Origin: Aldehydirespirator sp963667505
GTDB lineage: Bacteria > Actinomycetota > Acidimicrobiia > Acidimicrobiales > Aldehydirespiratoraceae
DNA length: 64,000 nt
Assembly (NCBI GenBank): GCA_963667505.2
Contig: OY763490.2
Coordinates: forward strand, 3,162,001 to 3,226,000
Reading direction: 5' to 3'
The notes under the pieces are model-generated. The model ran no database searches. It had not been told where the DNA came from and saw only the letters and a list, made by a program, of their open reading frames with translations. The position numbers and the translations under genes were made by a program. Of the stretch, positions 25,043 through 33,986 are shown one piece after another. Position 1 is the stretch's first letter. Every line of letters begins with the position of its first letter.

Positions 25043-26079
25043 GGCCGCCATTCGCTCGGACGCTTGGGGGACGACGCGTACCCTTCGAAGCGATAGCAGG
25101 GCAGTCCGCGAGCCCTGACCGCCCGCAGCAGCCCACCCGGGTCGGCGACGGTCGCCAGTCCGGCCGCGCCCGCCGGGTTGCCGCCCTCCAGCAGGTGCAG
25201 TGCGGTGCAGGCGGCCACCACAGCCGCTCCCTCGGCCGGGCGCGACTGCGAGCCCAGTACCGCCACATGGCGCTCCTTGCCCCTCCAGCCCCGCATCTCG
25301 ACCCGCACGGCCCCGACGCCCCCCTCGGGATGCGGGCGGCGCATCATCGGCAGCGGAGCAGTCAGTCGGTCGCGCCTGGTGGCCGCCATCCGGGCCGTCA
25401 CCCGGTCCACGCCGGGGAAGGCCGGCGCCAGCAGCAGCGCGTCGGGCAGCGCGGCCCGGTAGCAGTCCCGCCCGTTCACCGGGTCGGGGAACCAACAGAG
25501 CTCGCGACCGGAGCCGCCGGCCCGCCGGGTCCACCGGCCGTCGCGCCAGTCGATGGCGAGACTGCTGAGAGCCCGATGATGCTGGCGGGCGCAGGCCGGT
25601 CCTCCGGTCCCCGCCTTGGCCACGTGGATCTCGTCCAAGTGATCGAACTCCGCGGCGCCGAACCGGGCCAGAAGGCAGGTGAGCCCAGGCATGAACCCGG
25701 CCCCGACCACCAGGGTCACGCCGAGCTCGCGGGCCTGGGCGTCGGCCGCCAGCAGTTCGCGAGTCTCGGCGATGTCGTCGGTCGTGGTGACGACTGCCGC
25801 GCCCGCTCTCAGCGCTTGGCGGGCCAGGCCGGCCTGAGTGCCGGCGGCCGTAGCCACCACCACGACGTCGCACCCGGCTGAAGCGACCGGGCCGTCGCCT
25901 CCACTGGCGAAAGGCCCCAAGGTCGCCAACACCTCGTCGCGCCGGTCCGGGTCGGTGTCGCGCAGCTCCACCGAGCCCACTCGACGATGCGCGCCCAACA
26001 GCCGAGCAATTCGCGCGCCGGTCGCGCCTGCACCAAGCACCATCGCTCGTGCCGGTGCGGAGCGAGCCGCGCCGCTCAC
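25039..26079 (-). CDS. Saccharopine dehydrogenase-like NAD(P)-binding protein
   Basis: A 346-residue protein with an N-terminal Rossmann fold (AMVLGAGATGARIARLLG, 12-29; CDVVVVATAAGTQ). A VVGAGFMPGLTCLLARFGA segment is typical of the saccharopine dehydrogenase/homospermidine synthase superfamily. The second domain (residues ~145-300) has no specific signature; substrate unknown. Its GTG start overlaps the stop of the small membrane-protein gene (ATGTGA), and its stop overlaps the 3' end of the phosphatase gene on the other strand. Confidence 0.82.
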   Translation of the reverse strand: MSGAARSAPARAMVLGAGATGARIARLLGAHRRVGSVELRDTDPDRRDEVLATLGPFASGGDGPVASAGCDVVVVATAAGTQAGLARQALRAGAAVVTTTDDIAETRELLAADAQARELGVTLVVGAGFMPGLTCLLARFGAAEFDHLDEIHVAKAGTGGPACARQHHRALSSLAIDWRDGRWTRRAGGSGRELCWFPDPVNGRDCYRAALPDALLLAPAFPGVDRVTARMAATRRDRLTAPLPMMRRPHPEGGVGAVRVEMRGWRGKERHVAVLGSQSRPAEGAAVVAACTALHLLEGGNPAGAAGLATVADPGGLLRAVRARGLPCYRFEGYASSPKRPSEWRP

Positions 26080-26240
26080 ATCAACTCGTCGTCGCGCAGC
26101 TCGCGCCAGCCGCCGGTCTGGGGCGGCACGCCGCCGCGGCCTCTGACGCGGATGGCGGCTGCTACGGCCATCCCCACCATGAGCGCCACCAACGCCCGTC
26201 GGATGAAGGTGACGAATCCTGCGGCCAAGACGTTCTCCAA
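26076..26240 (-). CDS. Small membrane protein, translationally coupled to the downstream dehydrogenase gene
   Basis: From TTG at 26240 this frame encodes 54 residues: a short amphipathic start (LENVLAAGFVTFIRRAL), one membrane helix (ALVALMVGMAVAAAIRV) and a polar tail ending WRELRDDELM. Its stop overlaps the start of the next gene, which supports translation. An ATG at 26300 would also be in frame but lies inside tRNA-Ile and is unlikely. I do not recognise a family. Confidence 0.5.
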   Translation of the reverse strand: MENVLAAGFVTFIRRALVALMVGMAVAAAIRVRGRGGVPPQTGGWRELRDDELM

Positions 26241-26267
26241 GCTTCGAAAGGCTTTGACCGGCGGCCG

Positions 26268-26341
<74 letters not shown>

Positions 26342-26355
26342 GACGAATCCCAACG

Positions 26356-26985
26356 CTAGCCGCCCGCGGGTTGAGCGCCACCCGCAGAGCCCGAAGGCGC
26401 GGAGGGAGGAGCGACAACCAGCACCCGCCGTCGGGAGCGCCGCGGCCTCGGACGAGCTGTCTCCTCCTCGACCACCGTCAACCGGACGCCGCCCGTGACG
26501 TCGCTTATCAGGTTGAACAGCACCGCTCCCAGCACCGTGAAGCCGCTTCCGGCCACGACCAGTACGAGACCCCCCACCGCGGCGATGCGAAAGATCTGGT
26601 CGCCGTTGATCTTGAACGACTGGAGGGCGAACAGCTCGACGACGAAGTTCTCGACGTTGACCACAAGGCCCGAGCTGACGGCCAGGTTCCAGAGCGTCAC
26701 CCCGACGAACAGCATGATCGCCCAGCCGCAGAAGTAGAAGATCAGCGACACCTTGAGGACCGACCACGGCTCGATGTGACGCACCAAGCGACGGACGCGT
26801 CGGGCTCGCAGTCGACGCGCCGACCTGGCTCTCAGCGCTCGGCCGAGGGCACTGCTCGGCGCAGGCCCGCTGCCCGGTCGGGGCGCGGACGTCTCCGTGG
26901 CGGCGTCGCCACCCGCAGGGGGGCTCGAGGCACCGGGCGCGGGCGCGGGCTCGTTGGCCGCACCGGCAGCCGAGGTGTCGCTCAT
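26356..26985 (-). CDS. DUF3566 membrane protein
   Basis: This 209-residue protein has a low-complexity Ala/Pro/Gly N-terminus and a basic stretch (RARSARRLRARRVRRLVRHIEP). The DUF3566 core follows: SVLKVSLIFYFCGWAIMLFVGVTLW (first membrane helix), VENFVVELFALQSFKINGDQIFR, VGGLVLVVAGSGFTVLGAVLFNLISDVTGG (second helix). A basic Pro/Ser tail ends the chain. DUF3566 genes lie just downstream of gyrA throughout Actinobacteria and are linked to cell-shape functions; the exact role is unknown. The start at 26985 sits at the edge of a short repeat. Confidence 0.9.
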   Translation of the reverse strand: MSDTSAAGAANEPAPAPGASSPPAGGDAATETSAPRPGSGPAPSSALGRALRARSARRLRARRVRRLVRHIEPWSVLKVSLIFYFCGWAIMLFVGVTLWNLAVSSGLVVNVENFVVELFALQSFKINGDQIFRIAAVGGLVLVVAGSGFTVLGAVLFNLISDVTGGVRLTVVEEETARPRPRRSRRRVLVVAPPSAPSGSAGGAQPAGG

Positions 26986-27058
26986 GCGCGTCCCTGGCTC
27001 ACGCGCGTCCCCATGTGCGTGCCCGGCTCACGCGCGTCCCCATGCGCGTCCCCGGCTC
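26984..27058. repeat. Short direct repeats between the TadE-like and DUF3566 genes
   Basis: Two 29-bp copies (27001-27029 and 27030-27058) start ACGCGCGTCCCCATG and end CCCGGCTC, differing at only a few bases; a partial copy precedes them (26984-27000) and degenerate fragments follow to about 27085. The array lies immediately upstream of the DUF3566 start. The remainder of 26986-27166 shows nothing else I can name. Confidence 0.65.
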
Positions 27059-27166
27059 CTGTGCGTGCCTGGCCATGCCCATCCCTGATCGGTCGGCGGG
27101 GTCGTGAGTCTATGTTCAGCCCGACCGACGTCGCCGGAGGACACGAGGCCGTCCCGCGGGCGGCTG

Positions 27167-27589
27167 TCACTCGGGCGCCATCCATTCCGTGACGCCCTCG
27201 GCCCGAGCGGAGCGGGTCGCCCGTCCGACTCGCACGGTCACGGTCACGAGCACCGACGAGTCCTCGATGTCCGACCCTTCGGCGGCGTGCAAGGCGCCTT
27301 CGCCGGAGTCCGGCAGGGCGTGAGAGATGCCTCCGCCGGAGGTCTCCTCGGCATAGAAGACGAGAGTTGCGCCGTTGGCCGCGGCCATCGAGGCCGCCCC
27401 GTCGCGACCTTCGGCTGCACCCGCCAGCGCGGCGGCGTCAGCCGCGGTCGCGGCGCGGACGCTCTCCTCGAGCAGACGGCCCACCTCGACGATGACCAGC
27501 AGCGCGCCCGCAGTGACGATGAGCATCGCCGCCATCATCGGCGCAGCCTGTCCTCGGTCGCGGGGCTCGGGCCGCGCCCGAGTCGTCAT
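27167..27589 (-). CDS. TadE/TadG-like membrane-anchored pseudopilin-related protein
   Basis: A 140-residue protein beginning with a basic stretch, then DRGQAAPMMAAMLIVTAGALLVIVEVGRLLEESVRAATAADAAALAGAA, the hallmark 'RG' plus single helix plus AADAAALAGA of TadE-like (helicase/secretion neighbourhood) proteins. The rest (about 65-140) is a small extracytoplasmic domain. Its ATG overlaps the gyrA stop by four bases (ATGA), so it appears translationally coupled to gyrA, an odd location because such genes usually sit in tad pilus clusters; no other tad gene is here. Confidence 0.8.
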   Translation of the reverse strand: MTTRARPEPRDRGQAAPMMAAMLIVTAGALLVIVEVGRLLEESVRAATAADAAALAGAAEGRDGAASMAAANGATLVFYAEETSGGGISHALPDSGEGALHAAEGSDIEDSSVLVTVTVRVGRATRSARAEGVTEWMAPE

Positions 27590-30195
27590 CGCCCGTCCAG
27601 TTTCCCGCCGTCCGGCCGCTGTGCAGCGGAACGCTCCCCACCAGCGAACTGCCCCCCGCCGTCTGACAGTTCCCCGCCGACGGACGGTTCCGCGTCGCCG
27701 CTGTCATCGTCCCCGTTGATCTCCTCGCCGACCAGCGCAACGGCCACTACCCGATCGCCCGGGTCCGGACTCATAACCTTGACGCCCTTGGCGGACCGGC
27801 CCTGCTCGGACACCTGGCTCACAGGAAGCCGGATTACGACGCCGTTGCTCGTGACGGCCAGGATCTCGTCGTCGGGATCGACCACGAGCGTGCCGACCAC
27901 GTCGCCCTTCTCCTCCACCAGCTTGACCCCGATCATGCCCAAGCCGCCGCGGCCCTTGCGGTTGAAGGCTTCCACCGGGGTGCGCTTGCCGTAACCCGAC
28001 GCTGTCACATACAGAAGCGTGGCGTCGGGGCGAGCCACCGCGCACGACACCACCGAGTCACCGGGATGCTTGAACTTGAGCCCGACGACTCCTGCGGCCG
28101 TGCGGCCCATCTCGCGGACCTGGTCCTGAGTGAAGCGGATCGTCTGTCCGAGCCGTGATGACAGCAGGACGTCGTTCTCGCCGTCGGTCGGGACCACTGC
28201 CACCAGTTCGTCGCCGTCGAGCAAGCGGATGGCGATGAGGCCCGCCTTGCGTGACGAGTCGTAAGCGGTGAACTTCGTCCGCTTTACCCGGCCCTTGGCC
28301 GTGGCGAAGAGCAGAAAGCGATTCATCTCGTAGTCGCGGGTGTCGATCACCGCCTGGATCCGCTCGCCGTCCTGCAGCGACAGGAGGTTCACGATCGACG
28401 TGCCTCGAGCGGTGCGCGAGGCCACCGGCACCTCATGGGCCTTGAGCCGGTAGACCCGGCCGAGATTGCTGAAGAACAGCAGGTACGAGTGGGCGGTCGT
28501 GTGGATCAGATGGGTGACGCTGTCGGCCTCCTTGAGCTTGGCGCCGGCCACGCCGCGTCCTCCCCGTCCCTGGAGCCTGAACTCCTCCGTCGGGACCGCC
28601 TTGACGTAGCCCGAGGCCGACATGGTGAACACCAAGTCGTCGTCGTCGATGAGGTCCTCTATGTCGAGTTCGCCGGGATCGATCTCAAGCGACGAGCGGC
28701 GAGCGACCGAGAAGGACTCCGAGATGGCCAGCAGCTCGTCGCGGATCAGCATCCGCATCCGGAGCTCGTCCGACAGCAGCTCCTCCAGTTCCGCGATGAG
28801 GGCGCGCTTCTCGGACGCCTCTTCTTCCAGTCCCGACCTGCCCAGACGGGTGAGGCGAGACAGTGCCATTTCGAGAATGTGGTTCGCCTGAATCTCCGTG
28901 AACTCGAAGGGGGCCGAAATCAGAGCGGCCCGGGCTGACGCCGTGTCATCGCTGGAACGGATCAGCGCGATGATCTCGTCGATCATCCCCAGAGCTCGGA
29001 TCAGGCCCTCGACGATGTGCAGCCGGGCCCGGGCCGTTCTGAGCCGGTACCGGGAGCGCCGGGTCACCACCTCGATCTGATGGTGGACGTAGGCGCCGAG
29101 CGCGTCGCGCAGGGTGAGGGTGCGGGGCACGCCGTCCACCAGAGCCACCATGTTCATCGCGAAGCTCGACTGCAGGGGCGTGTGCTTCCACAGATTGTTG
29201 AGCACGACTTCCGGGTTGGCGTCACGCTTGAGCTTGATCACGAAGCGAGTGTCGTCGCCCGAGGACTCGTCATTCACGTCGGCGATGCCGTCGAGCTCGC
29301 CGGAGTTGACGAGGTCTGCGATCTTGCGGGCCACCGACCCGGCCGACACCTGGTAGGGCAGCGCCGTGACAACCAGCGTGCTGCGTCCCTGGTGCTCGTC
29401 GACCGCCACAACCGCCCGCATCTTCACCGAGCCGCGTCCCGTGCGGTACGCGGCCTCGAAACCGCTGCGGCCCAGGATCTGGCCGCCGGTCGGGAAGTCC
29501 GGACCCGACACGAACGCCATCAGGTCGTCGGTGCCGGCGCCCGGATTCTCCAGCAGGTGCGTCACCGCGCCGATCACCTCGCCGAGATTGTGGGGCGGGA
29601 TGCTGGTGGCCATGCCCACTGCGATCCCCTGACTGCCGTTCACCAGCAGGTTCGGCAGTCTGGCGGGCAGCACCGACGGCTCGGTGAAGTCGCCGGAGTA
29701 GTTCTCGACGAAGTCGACGGTCTCCTCGCCGATGTCGGCCAGCATCGACATGGCCAAAGCATCGAGCCGGCACTCGGTGTAGCGGGACGCCGCCGGAGGA
29801 TCCTCGGGCGAGCCGTAGTTGCCATGGAAGTCGATGAGCGGGTGTTGCAACGAGAACGGCTGGGCCATCCGAGCCAGCGCGTCGTAGATGGCCGAGTCGC
29901 CGTGGGGATGGAATCGGGCCATCACATCGCCGACCACCCGGGCGCACTTGACGTAGCCTCTGTCCGGTCTGAAGCCCTGGTCGAACATCGACCAGAGAAT
30001 CCGCCGGTGCACCGGCTTCAAGCCGTCGCGGGCGTCGGGCAGGGCCCTGCTGATGATCACCGACATCGCGTAGTCGAGGAACGAGCTCTCCATCTCGTCC
30101 TGGATCTCGACGAGGGTCACGCCGGGTGATTCCGCCGCGAACTCCTCCCCCAAGCCCGCCTTGCCCGGCGTTGCCCCGGCAGGCGTATCGCTCAT
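27586..30195 (-). CDS. gyrA: DNA gyrase subunit A
   Basis: The 869-residue DNA breakage-reunion subunit. It begins with the winged-helix region (MSVIISRALPDARDGLKPVHRRIL). HPHGDSAIYDALARMAQP is the quinolone-resistance region, with the susceptible Ser and Asp. The catalytic tyrosine is in AASRYTECRLDA. The GyrA box QGRGGRGV precedes the C-terminal beta-pinwheel repeats. The acidic C-terminal extension after about 830 (NGDDDSGDAEPSVGG...) is variable between species. It lies 44 bp downstream of gyrB in the usual order. Confidence 0.98.
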   Translation of the reverse strand: MSDTPAGATPGKAGLGEEFAAESPGVTLVEIQDEMESSFLDYAMSVIISRALPDARDGLKPVHRRILWSMFDQGFRPDRGYVKCARVVGDVMARFHPHGDSAIYDALARMAQPFSLQHPLIDFHGNYGSPEDPPAASRYTECRLDALAMSMLADIGEETVDFVENYSGDFTEPSVLPARLPNLLVNGSQGIAVGMATSIPPHNLGEVIGAVTHLLENPGAGTDDLMAFVSGPDFPTGGQILGRSGFEAAYRTGRGSVKMRAVVAVDEHQGRSTLVVTALPYQVSAGSVARKIADLVNSGELDGIADVNDESSGDDTRFVIKLKRDANPEVVLNNLWKHTPLQSSFAMNMVALVDGVPRTLTLRDALGAYVHHQIEVVTRRSRYRLRTARARLHIVEGLIRALGMIDEIIALIRSSDDTASARAALISAPFEFTEIQANHILEMALSRLTRLGRSGLEEEASEKRALIAELEELLSDELRMRMLIRDELLAISESFSVARRSSLEIDPGELDIEDLIDDDDLVFTMSASGYVKAVPTEEFRLQGRGGRGVAGAKLKEADSVTHLIHTTAHSYLLFFSNLGRVYRLKAHEVPVASRTARGTSIVNLLSLQDGERIQAVIDTRDYEMNRFLLFATAKGRVKRTKFTAYDSSRKAGLIAIRLLDGDELVAVVPTDGENDVLLSSRLGQTIRFTQDQVREMGRTAAGVVGLKFKHPGDSVVSCAVARPDATLLYVTASGYGKRTPVEAFNRKGRGGLGMIGVKLVEEKGDVVGTLVVDPDDEILAVTSNGVVIRLPVSQVSEQGRSAKGVKVMSPDPGDRVVAVALVGEEINGDDDSGDAEPSVGGELSDGGGQFAGGERSAAQRPDGGKLDGR

Positions 30196-30239
30196 TGGGG
30201 CCCCACTTGCTCTGAGTCCATCCCTGTCCGCCCGGTCTC

Positions 30240-32285
30240 TTAGAAGTCGAGATTGCGCACTTCGCGGGCGTTGGTGACGATGAAGTTCTTCCGCTGCTCC
30301 ACGTCGTCGCCCATCAGCACCGATATCACATCGTCGGCTATGGCAGCCTGCTCGACGGACACCTGCAGAAGACTCCGCGAGCCGGGGTCCATTGTGGTCG
30401 AGCGCAGTTCCTGCCAGTCCATCTCGCCCAGGCCCTTGAGCCGCTGGAACTCGCGCTTATGGCCCGGCCGGTCGGCGAGGAACTCGTCCTTGGCAGCGTC
30501 GTCGAGCAGATAGACCGTCTTAGAATTGGAGACCTTGGTCGAGTACAGGGGCGGCTGGGCGACGTAGACATAGCCGGCCTCCACCAGCGGACGCATCTGG
30601 CGGTAGAAGAACGTGAGCAGCAGAGTGCGGATGTGGCTGCCGTCGACGTCAGCGTCGGCGAGCACGATGACCTTGTGATACCTCGCCTTGTCGATATCGA
30701 AGCCCTCGGAGGGGGCCTGCCGGTTCTCGGCACCGTTCGGTTCGGGCCGGTCTCCGATTCCGGCGCCGATGGCCGCGATCAGAGCCTGGACCTCATTGTT
30801 CTTGAGCATCCTGTCGATGCGGGCCCGCTCGACGTTGAGGATCTTGCCTCGGATGGGCAGAACGGCCTGGGTCTCGGGATTGCGGGCCCTCACCGCCGAT
30901 CCGCCCGCTGAGTCGCCCTCCACGATGAAGAGCTCCCGTCGGGCCGAGTCCGTGGCCGAGCAGTCTTTGAGCTTGTCGGGCATGCCCGCCCCGTCCAGCA
31001 GCGACTTGGAACGGACCTCGGAGCGGACCCGGGCCGCGGCCTCCCGGGCGGCCGAGGCCGACACCGCCTTCGCCACCACCTTCCTGGACTCTGCCGGATG
31101 CTCCTCCAGCCACTCGGCGAGACAGCGGTTCGTGACCCGCTCCACGAAGGAGCGCATCGACATGTTGCCCAGCTTGGCCTTGGTCTGGCCTTCGAACTGG
31201 GGCTGGCCGATGCGCACGCTGACGATGGCGGTGAGGCCCTCTCGGATGTCCTCGCCCTGCAGGTTGTCGGCCTTCTCCTTGAGGAGCGCCTTCTCCCGGG
31301 CGTAGGCGTTGACGGTCCGGGTTAGCGCGGCGCGGAACCCCTGCTCGTGCATGCCTCCGTCGATGGTGGAGATGCCGTTGGCGAAGCTGTGCAGGCCGTC
31401 GGTGTTGAAGCCGGTGTTCCATTGGAATGCCACTTCGACTTCGTGGGGATTCCCGTCGATCGTCTCGGAGTCAGCGAAGTGGCCGACGGCATCGAACAGC
31501 CTGACCTTGGACTGGTTGAGGTGGCTCACGTAGTCCACGATCCCGCCGTCATATCGGAACAGGACCCAGTCCGAGTGGTCCCGCGGCCCGCTCCGCAGAT
31601 CCCGCACCCTGATCTCCAAGCCCCGATTCAGGAACGCCATCATCTCCAGACGCTCGATCACCGTCTGGTATCTGAACTCGATGTCCTCAAGCACCGAGCT
31701 ATCGGGCCAGAAGCGGATGGTGGTGCCGGTCGGCGCCTCGCCGTCGCGGCCCGGCGCCGGGCCTCGCGCCGTCAGGGGCCGCCGGACCTGGCCCCCGTCG
31801 GCGAAGGTCATGCAGTGGCGCTGGCCGGAGCGCCGGATCTCTACCTCCATGCGGCTAGAAAGCGCATTGACCACCGAGACGCCCACCCCGTGCAGGCCTC
31901 CGGAGATCTTGTATCCGTCCCCGCCGAACTTCCCGCCTGCGTGGAGCACGGTCAGCACCAGCTCCGCGGCGGGCGTGTGATCGTGAAGCGGGTGGGGATC
32001 GACGGGAATGCCGCGGCCGTTGTCGGCGACCTCGCATGACCCGTCGGCGTGAAGAGTCACGTCGATGCGCGAGCAGAAGCCCGCCATCGCCTCGTCCACG
32101 GAGTTGTCGACGACCTCCCAGACGAGATGGTGCAGGCCGGTAGGACCGGTCGAGCCGATGTACATGCTCGGGCGCTCCCGGACGGCTTCGAGGCCCTCGA
32201 GAACGGTGATGGCGTCGGCCCGGTAGGAGGCCTCGGCCTCCTCCGTGGTCGGCGTCGCAGGGCGAACTGCCCCATCAGGCTTCAC
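30240..32285 (-). CDS. gyrB: DNA gyrase subunit B
   Basis: A 681-residue GHKL ATPase subunit. Conserved parts are SMYIGSTGPTGLHHLVWEVV, the ATP lid GYKISGGLHGVGVSVVNAL, QTKAKLGN, the Toprim motif EGDSAGGSAV with DADVDGSHIRTLLLTFFYR, and the QPPLY-containing C-terminus. With GyrA it introduces negative supercoils. ATG at 32285 is the start; there is a 250-bp gap to the DUF721 gene, so gyrB probably has its own promoter there. Confidence 0.98.
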   Translation of the reverse strand: MKPDGAVRPATPTTEEAEASYRADAITVLEGLEAVRERPSMYIGSTGPTGLHHLVWEVVDNSVDEAMAGFCSRIDVTLHADGSCEVADNGRGIPVDPHPLHDHTPAAELVLTVLHAGGKFGGDGYKISGGLHGVGVSVVNALSSRMEVEIRRSGQRHCMTFADGGQVRRPLTARGPAPGRDGEAPTGTTIRFWPDSSVLEDIEFRYQTVIERLEMMAFLNRGLEIRVRDLRSGPRDHSDWVLFRYDGGIVDYVSHLNQSKVRLFDAVGHFADSETIDGNPHEVEVAFQWNTGFNTDGLHSFANGISTIDGGMHEQGFRAALTRTVNAYAREKALLKEKADNLQGEDIREGLTAIVSVRIGQPQFEGQTKAKLGNMSMRSFVERVTNRCLAEWLEEHPAESRKVVAKAVSASAAREAAARVRSEVRSKSLLDGAGMPDKLKDCSATDSARRELFIVEGDSAGGSAVRARNPETQAVLPIRGKILNVERARIDRMLKNNEVQALIAAIGAGIGDRPEPNGAENRQAPSEGFDIDKARYHKVIVLADADVDGSHIRTLLLTFFYRQMRPLVEAGYVYVAQPPLYSTKVSNSKTVYLLDDAAKDEFLADRPGHKREFQRLKGLGEMDWQELRSTTMDPGSRSLLQVSVEQAAIADDVISVLMGDDVEQRKNFIVTNAREVRNLDF

Positions 32286-32483
32286 TCAGAGCCACCCCTT
32301 GCAATGTCAGGCCCGGCCGAGCCGCCGGGCGCCTTCGTGTCAGAACGCCTGCTGAAGGCGTCTCGGCTCCGCGTCAAGCCACTCACTGGCACGACCCGGC
32401 CACAAGCGAGGGCCGATCGTGCGGGGGGCGTCGGGCCGAACGGACACCGCTCGTCGAGCCACCGATCACAGCCTGGATTGTAC

Positions 32484-32506
32484 CACCGCCGGACCTCTCG
32501 GCGGTG
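32484..32506. terminator. Possible hairpin terminator of the recF-DUF721 transcript
   Basis: An 8-bp perfect stem CACCGCCG / CGGCGGTG with a 7-nt loop lies about 30 bp downstream of the DUF721 stop codon. There is no T-run after it on the minus strand, so it is only a candidate terminator or pause site. A TACAAT hexamer follows it and could be the -10 of gyrB; no good -35 is seen. Confidence 0.35.
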
Positions 32507-32535
32507 TCAGCGGCTGAGCGCAGCGCGACCGTCGG

Positions 32536-32844
32536 TCACCGCTGGTCCGCCGACACCTGCACAGACATGGACCGCAGCCGATCCTCGCCCGATTTCTTGT
32601 TGATTCGGTCGATGACGCCAGCCGCGAGCCAGCGAAGCTCGCTGGCCCATGCTGCGTCCGACGCGACCACTACCAATCGGTCGCCCTCCACGGTCAGTGG
32701 CCTGCAATGCTGGGCCACCGCGGGCCCCACGACCTCGTCCCATCGTTCGAAGACTGTGGCCAGCACGTCGCTCGAAGGCGCGTCGAGCGTGCCCAGCAGA
32801 CGCTCGACCGCCTCGCCGACCGGTATCGGACCGTCGGACTTCAC
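32536..32844 (-). CDS. DUF721/DciA-like protein
   Basis: A 102-residue protein between recF and gyrB, the standard actinobacterial position. The conserved core reads VFERWDEVVGPAVAQHCRPLTVEGDRLVVVASDAAWASELRWL. DUF721 contains DciA, the widespread helicase operator or loader that works with DnaB, and this protein fits that role because no dnaC-type loader is visible. Its start overlaps the recF stop by four bases. Confidence 0.88.
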   Translation of the reverse strand: MKSDGPIPVGEAVERLLGTLDAPSSDVLATVFERWDEVVGPAVAQHCRPLTVEGDRLVVVASDAAWASELRWLAAGVIDRINKKSGEDRLRSMSVQVSADQR

Positions 32845-33926
32845 GGGTGCTCCACCCGAGGGGTGCCATCGGCGATCCTGATGGTGCGGTCCGGACGAAT
32901 GCCAACAGGAAGGCCTGCCGCGGTGGTCAGAATCGTCTGTCCTTGCGGCAGTGCTCGCAGCAGCGCGGCGGCGCGATGCTCGTCCAACTCCGAGAACACG
33001 TCGTCAAGAAGCAGTACTGGCTCCACATCGCGGTGCCGACGCACGGCACCGTCGGCCGCGAGCCGCATGGCCAAGGCCATAGACCTCTGCTCGCCCTGGG
33101 AGGCGTGGCTGCGAGCCGGAAGGCCGTCAAGGGACAGCACTACGTCGTCGCGGTGGGGTCCGACCGTGGTGGCGCCTCGCCGCAGATCGTCCCCGCGAAC
33201 AGCGACAAGAGCGTCCAACAGAGATTCGTCGCCCCATGAAGACACGTACGCCGCCTCTGCCGCGGTGTCGTCTCCCGCGACGCGGCTGTAGCCCGAGGCC
33301 AGACCGGGACCCATCTCGTCGAGCAGTTTCGTACGGCGGGCCCGCAGTTCGTCGCCGGCGGCGGCCAACTTCGCGTCCCAGACCTCGAGGGTGGTAGCGA
33401 CATCGTCGGTCAGGCGACCGCCAGCCTGGCGCAGCAGCGCGTTGCGTTGGCGGAGGATCCGTTCCAGGTCGGAGCGCAGCGCCGCGGAACCCGGCCGAAC
33501 CGCGGCCATTGCCTCGTCGAGCCAGCGCCGCCGGCCGGCGGGCTCGCCCTTCACGAGGGTCAGGTCGTCGGGCGAGAACACGGTGACCACAAGCACCTCG
33601 AACAGGTCCCGCCGCGAGGCGCGCTCGCGGTTGACGAACAGCCTCCTGCCCCGGTCGGAGGGGATCTCGGCGTCAATCTCGACGCAGCGGGTGCCTCCGA
33701 CGCGGATTTCGCAATGGATCATGGCGGTGGCGCTCCCGCGCCGGACCAGCGCCGAGTCGGAACCGCCGCGCAGGGATCCGATGCCAGCCACGAAGCCGAT
33801 CGCCTCCAAGAGGTTGGTCTTGCCCTGTCCGTTGGCACCGACCACCGCGGTCAGCCTCGGCGAGAAGGAGACCTCGGCCCGGGCGTAGGACCGGAAGTCG
33901 ACGAGCCTCAGAGAAAGGACTTGCAT
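32841..33926 (-). CDS. recF: DNA replication and repair protein RecF
   Basis: An SMC-like ATPase that helps load RecA at gaps. ATG at 33926 (361 residues) gives MQVLSLRLVDFRSYARAEVSF, the normal RecF N-terminus; the longer start at 33950 adds eight unlikely residues. It has Walker A GANGQGKTNLLEAIG, the central VTVFSPDDLTLVKGEPAGRRRWLDE, signature-like SHASQGEQRSMALAMRLA and Walker B LLLDDVFSELDEHR. It follows dnaN in the same orientation. Confidence 0.97.
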   Translation of the reverse strand: MQVLSLRLVDFRSYARAEVSFSPRLTAVVGANGQGKTNLLEAIGFVAGIGSLRGGSDSALVRRGSATAMIHCEIRVGGTRCVEIDAEIPSDRGRRLFVNRERASRRDLFEVLVVTVFSPDDLTLVKGEPAGRRRWLDEAMAAVRPGSAALRSDLERILRQRNALLRQAGGRLTDDVATTLEVWDAKLAAAGDELRARRTKLLDEMGPGLASGYSRVAGDDTAAEAAYVSSWGDESLLDALVAVRGDDLRRGATTVGPHRDDVVLSLDGLPARSHASQGEQRSMALAMRLAADGAVRRHRDVEPVLLLDDVFSELDEHRAAALLRALPQGQTILTTAAGLPVGIRPDRTIRIADGTPRVEHP

Positions 33927-33986
33927 ATGCGCCCCTGCCGGCCCTGCCAACGAGACGAGACGACGGCCAGCGGGCAGCGGGCCCTG

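Noticed and set aside
26200..26267. tRNA-Ala next to tRNA-Ile
   Set aside because: No second cloverleaf found beside tRNA-Ile; the left side holds a small membrane-protein frame.
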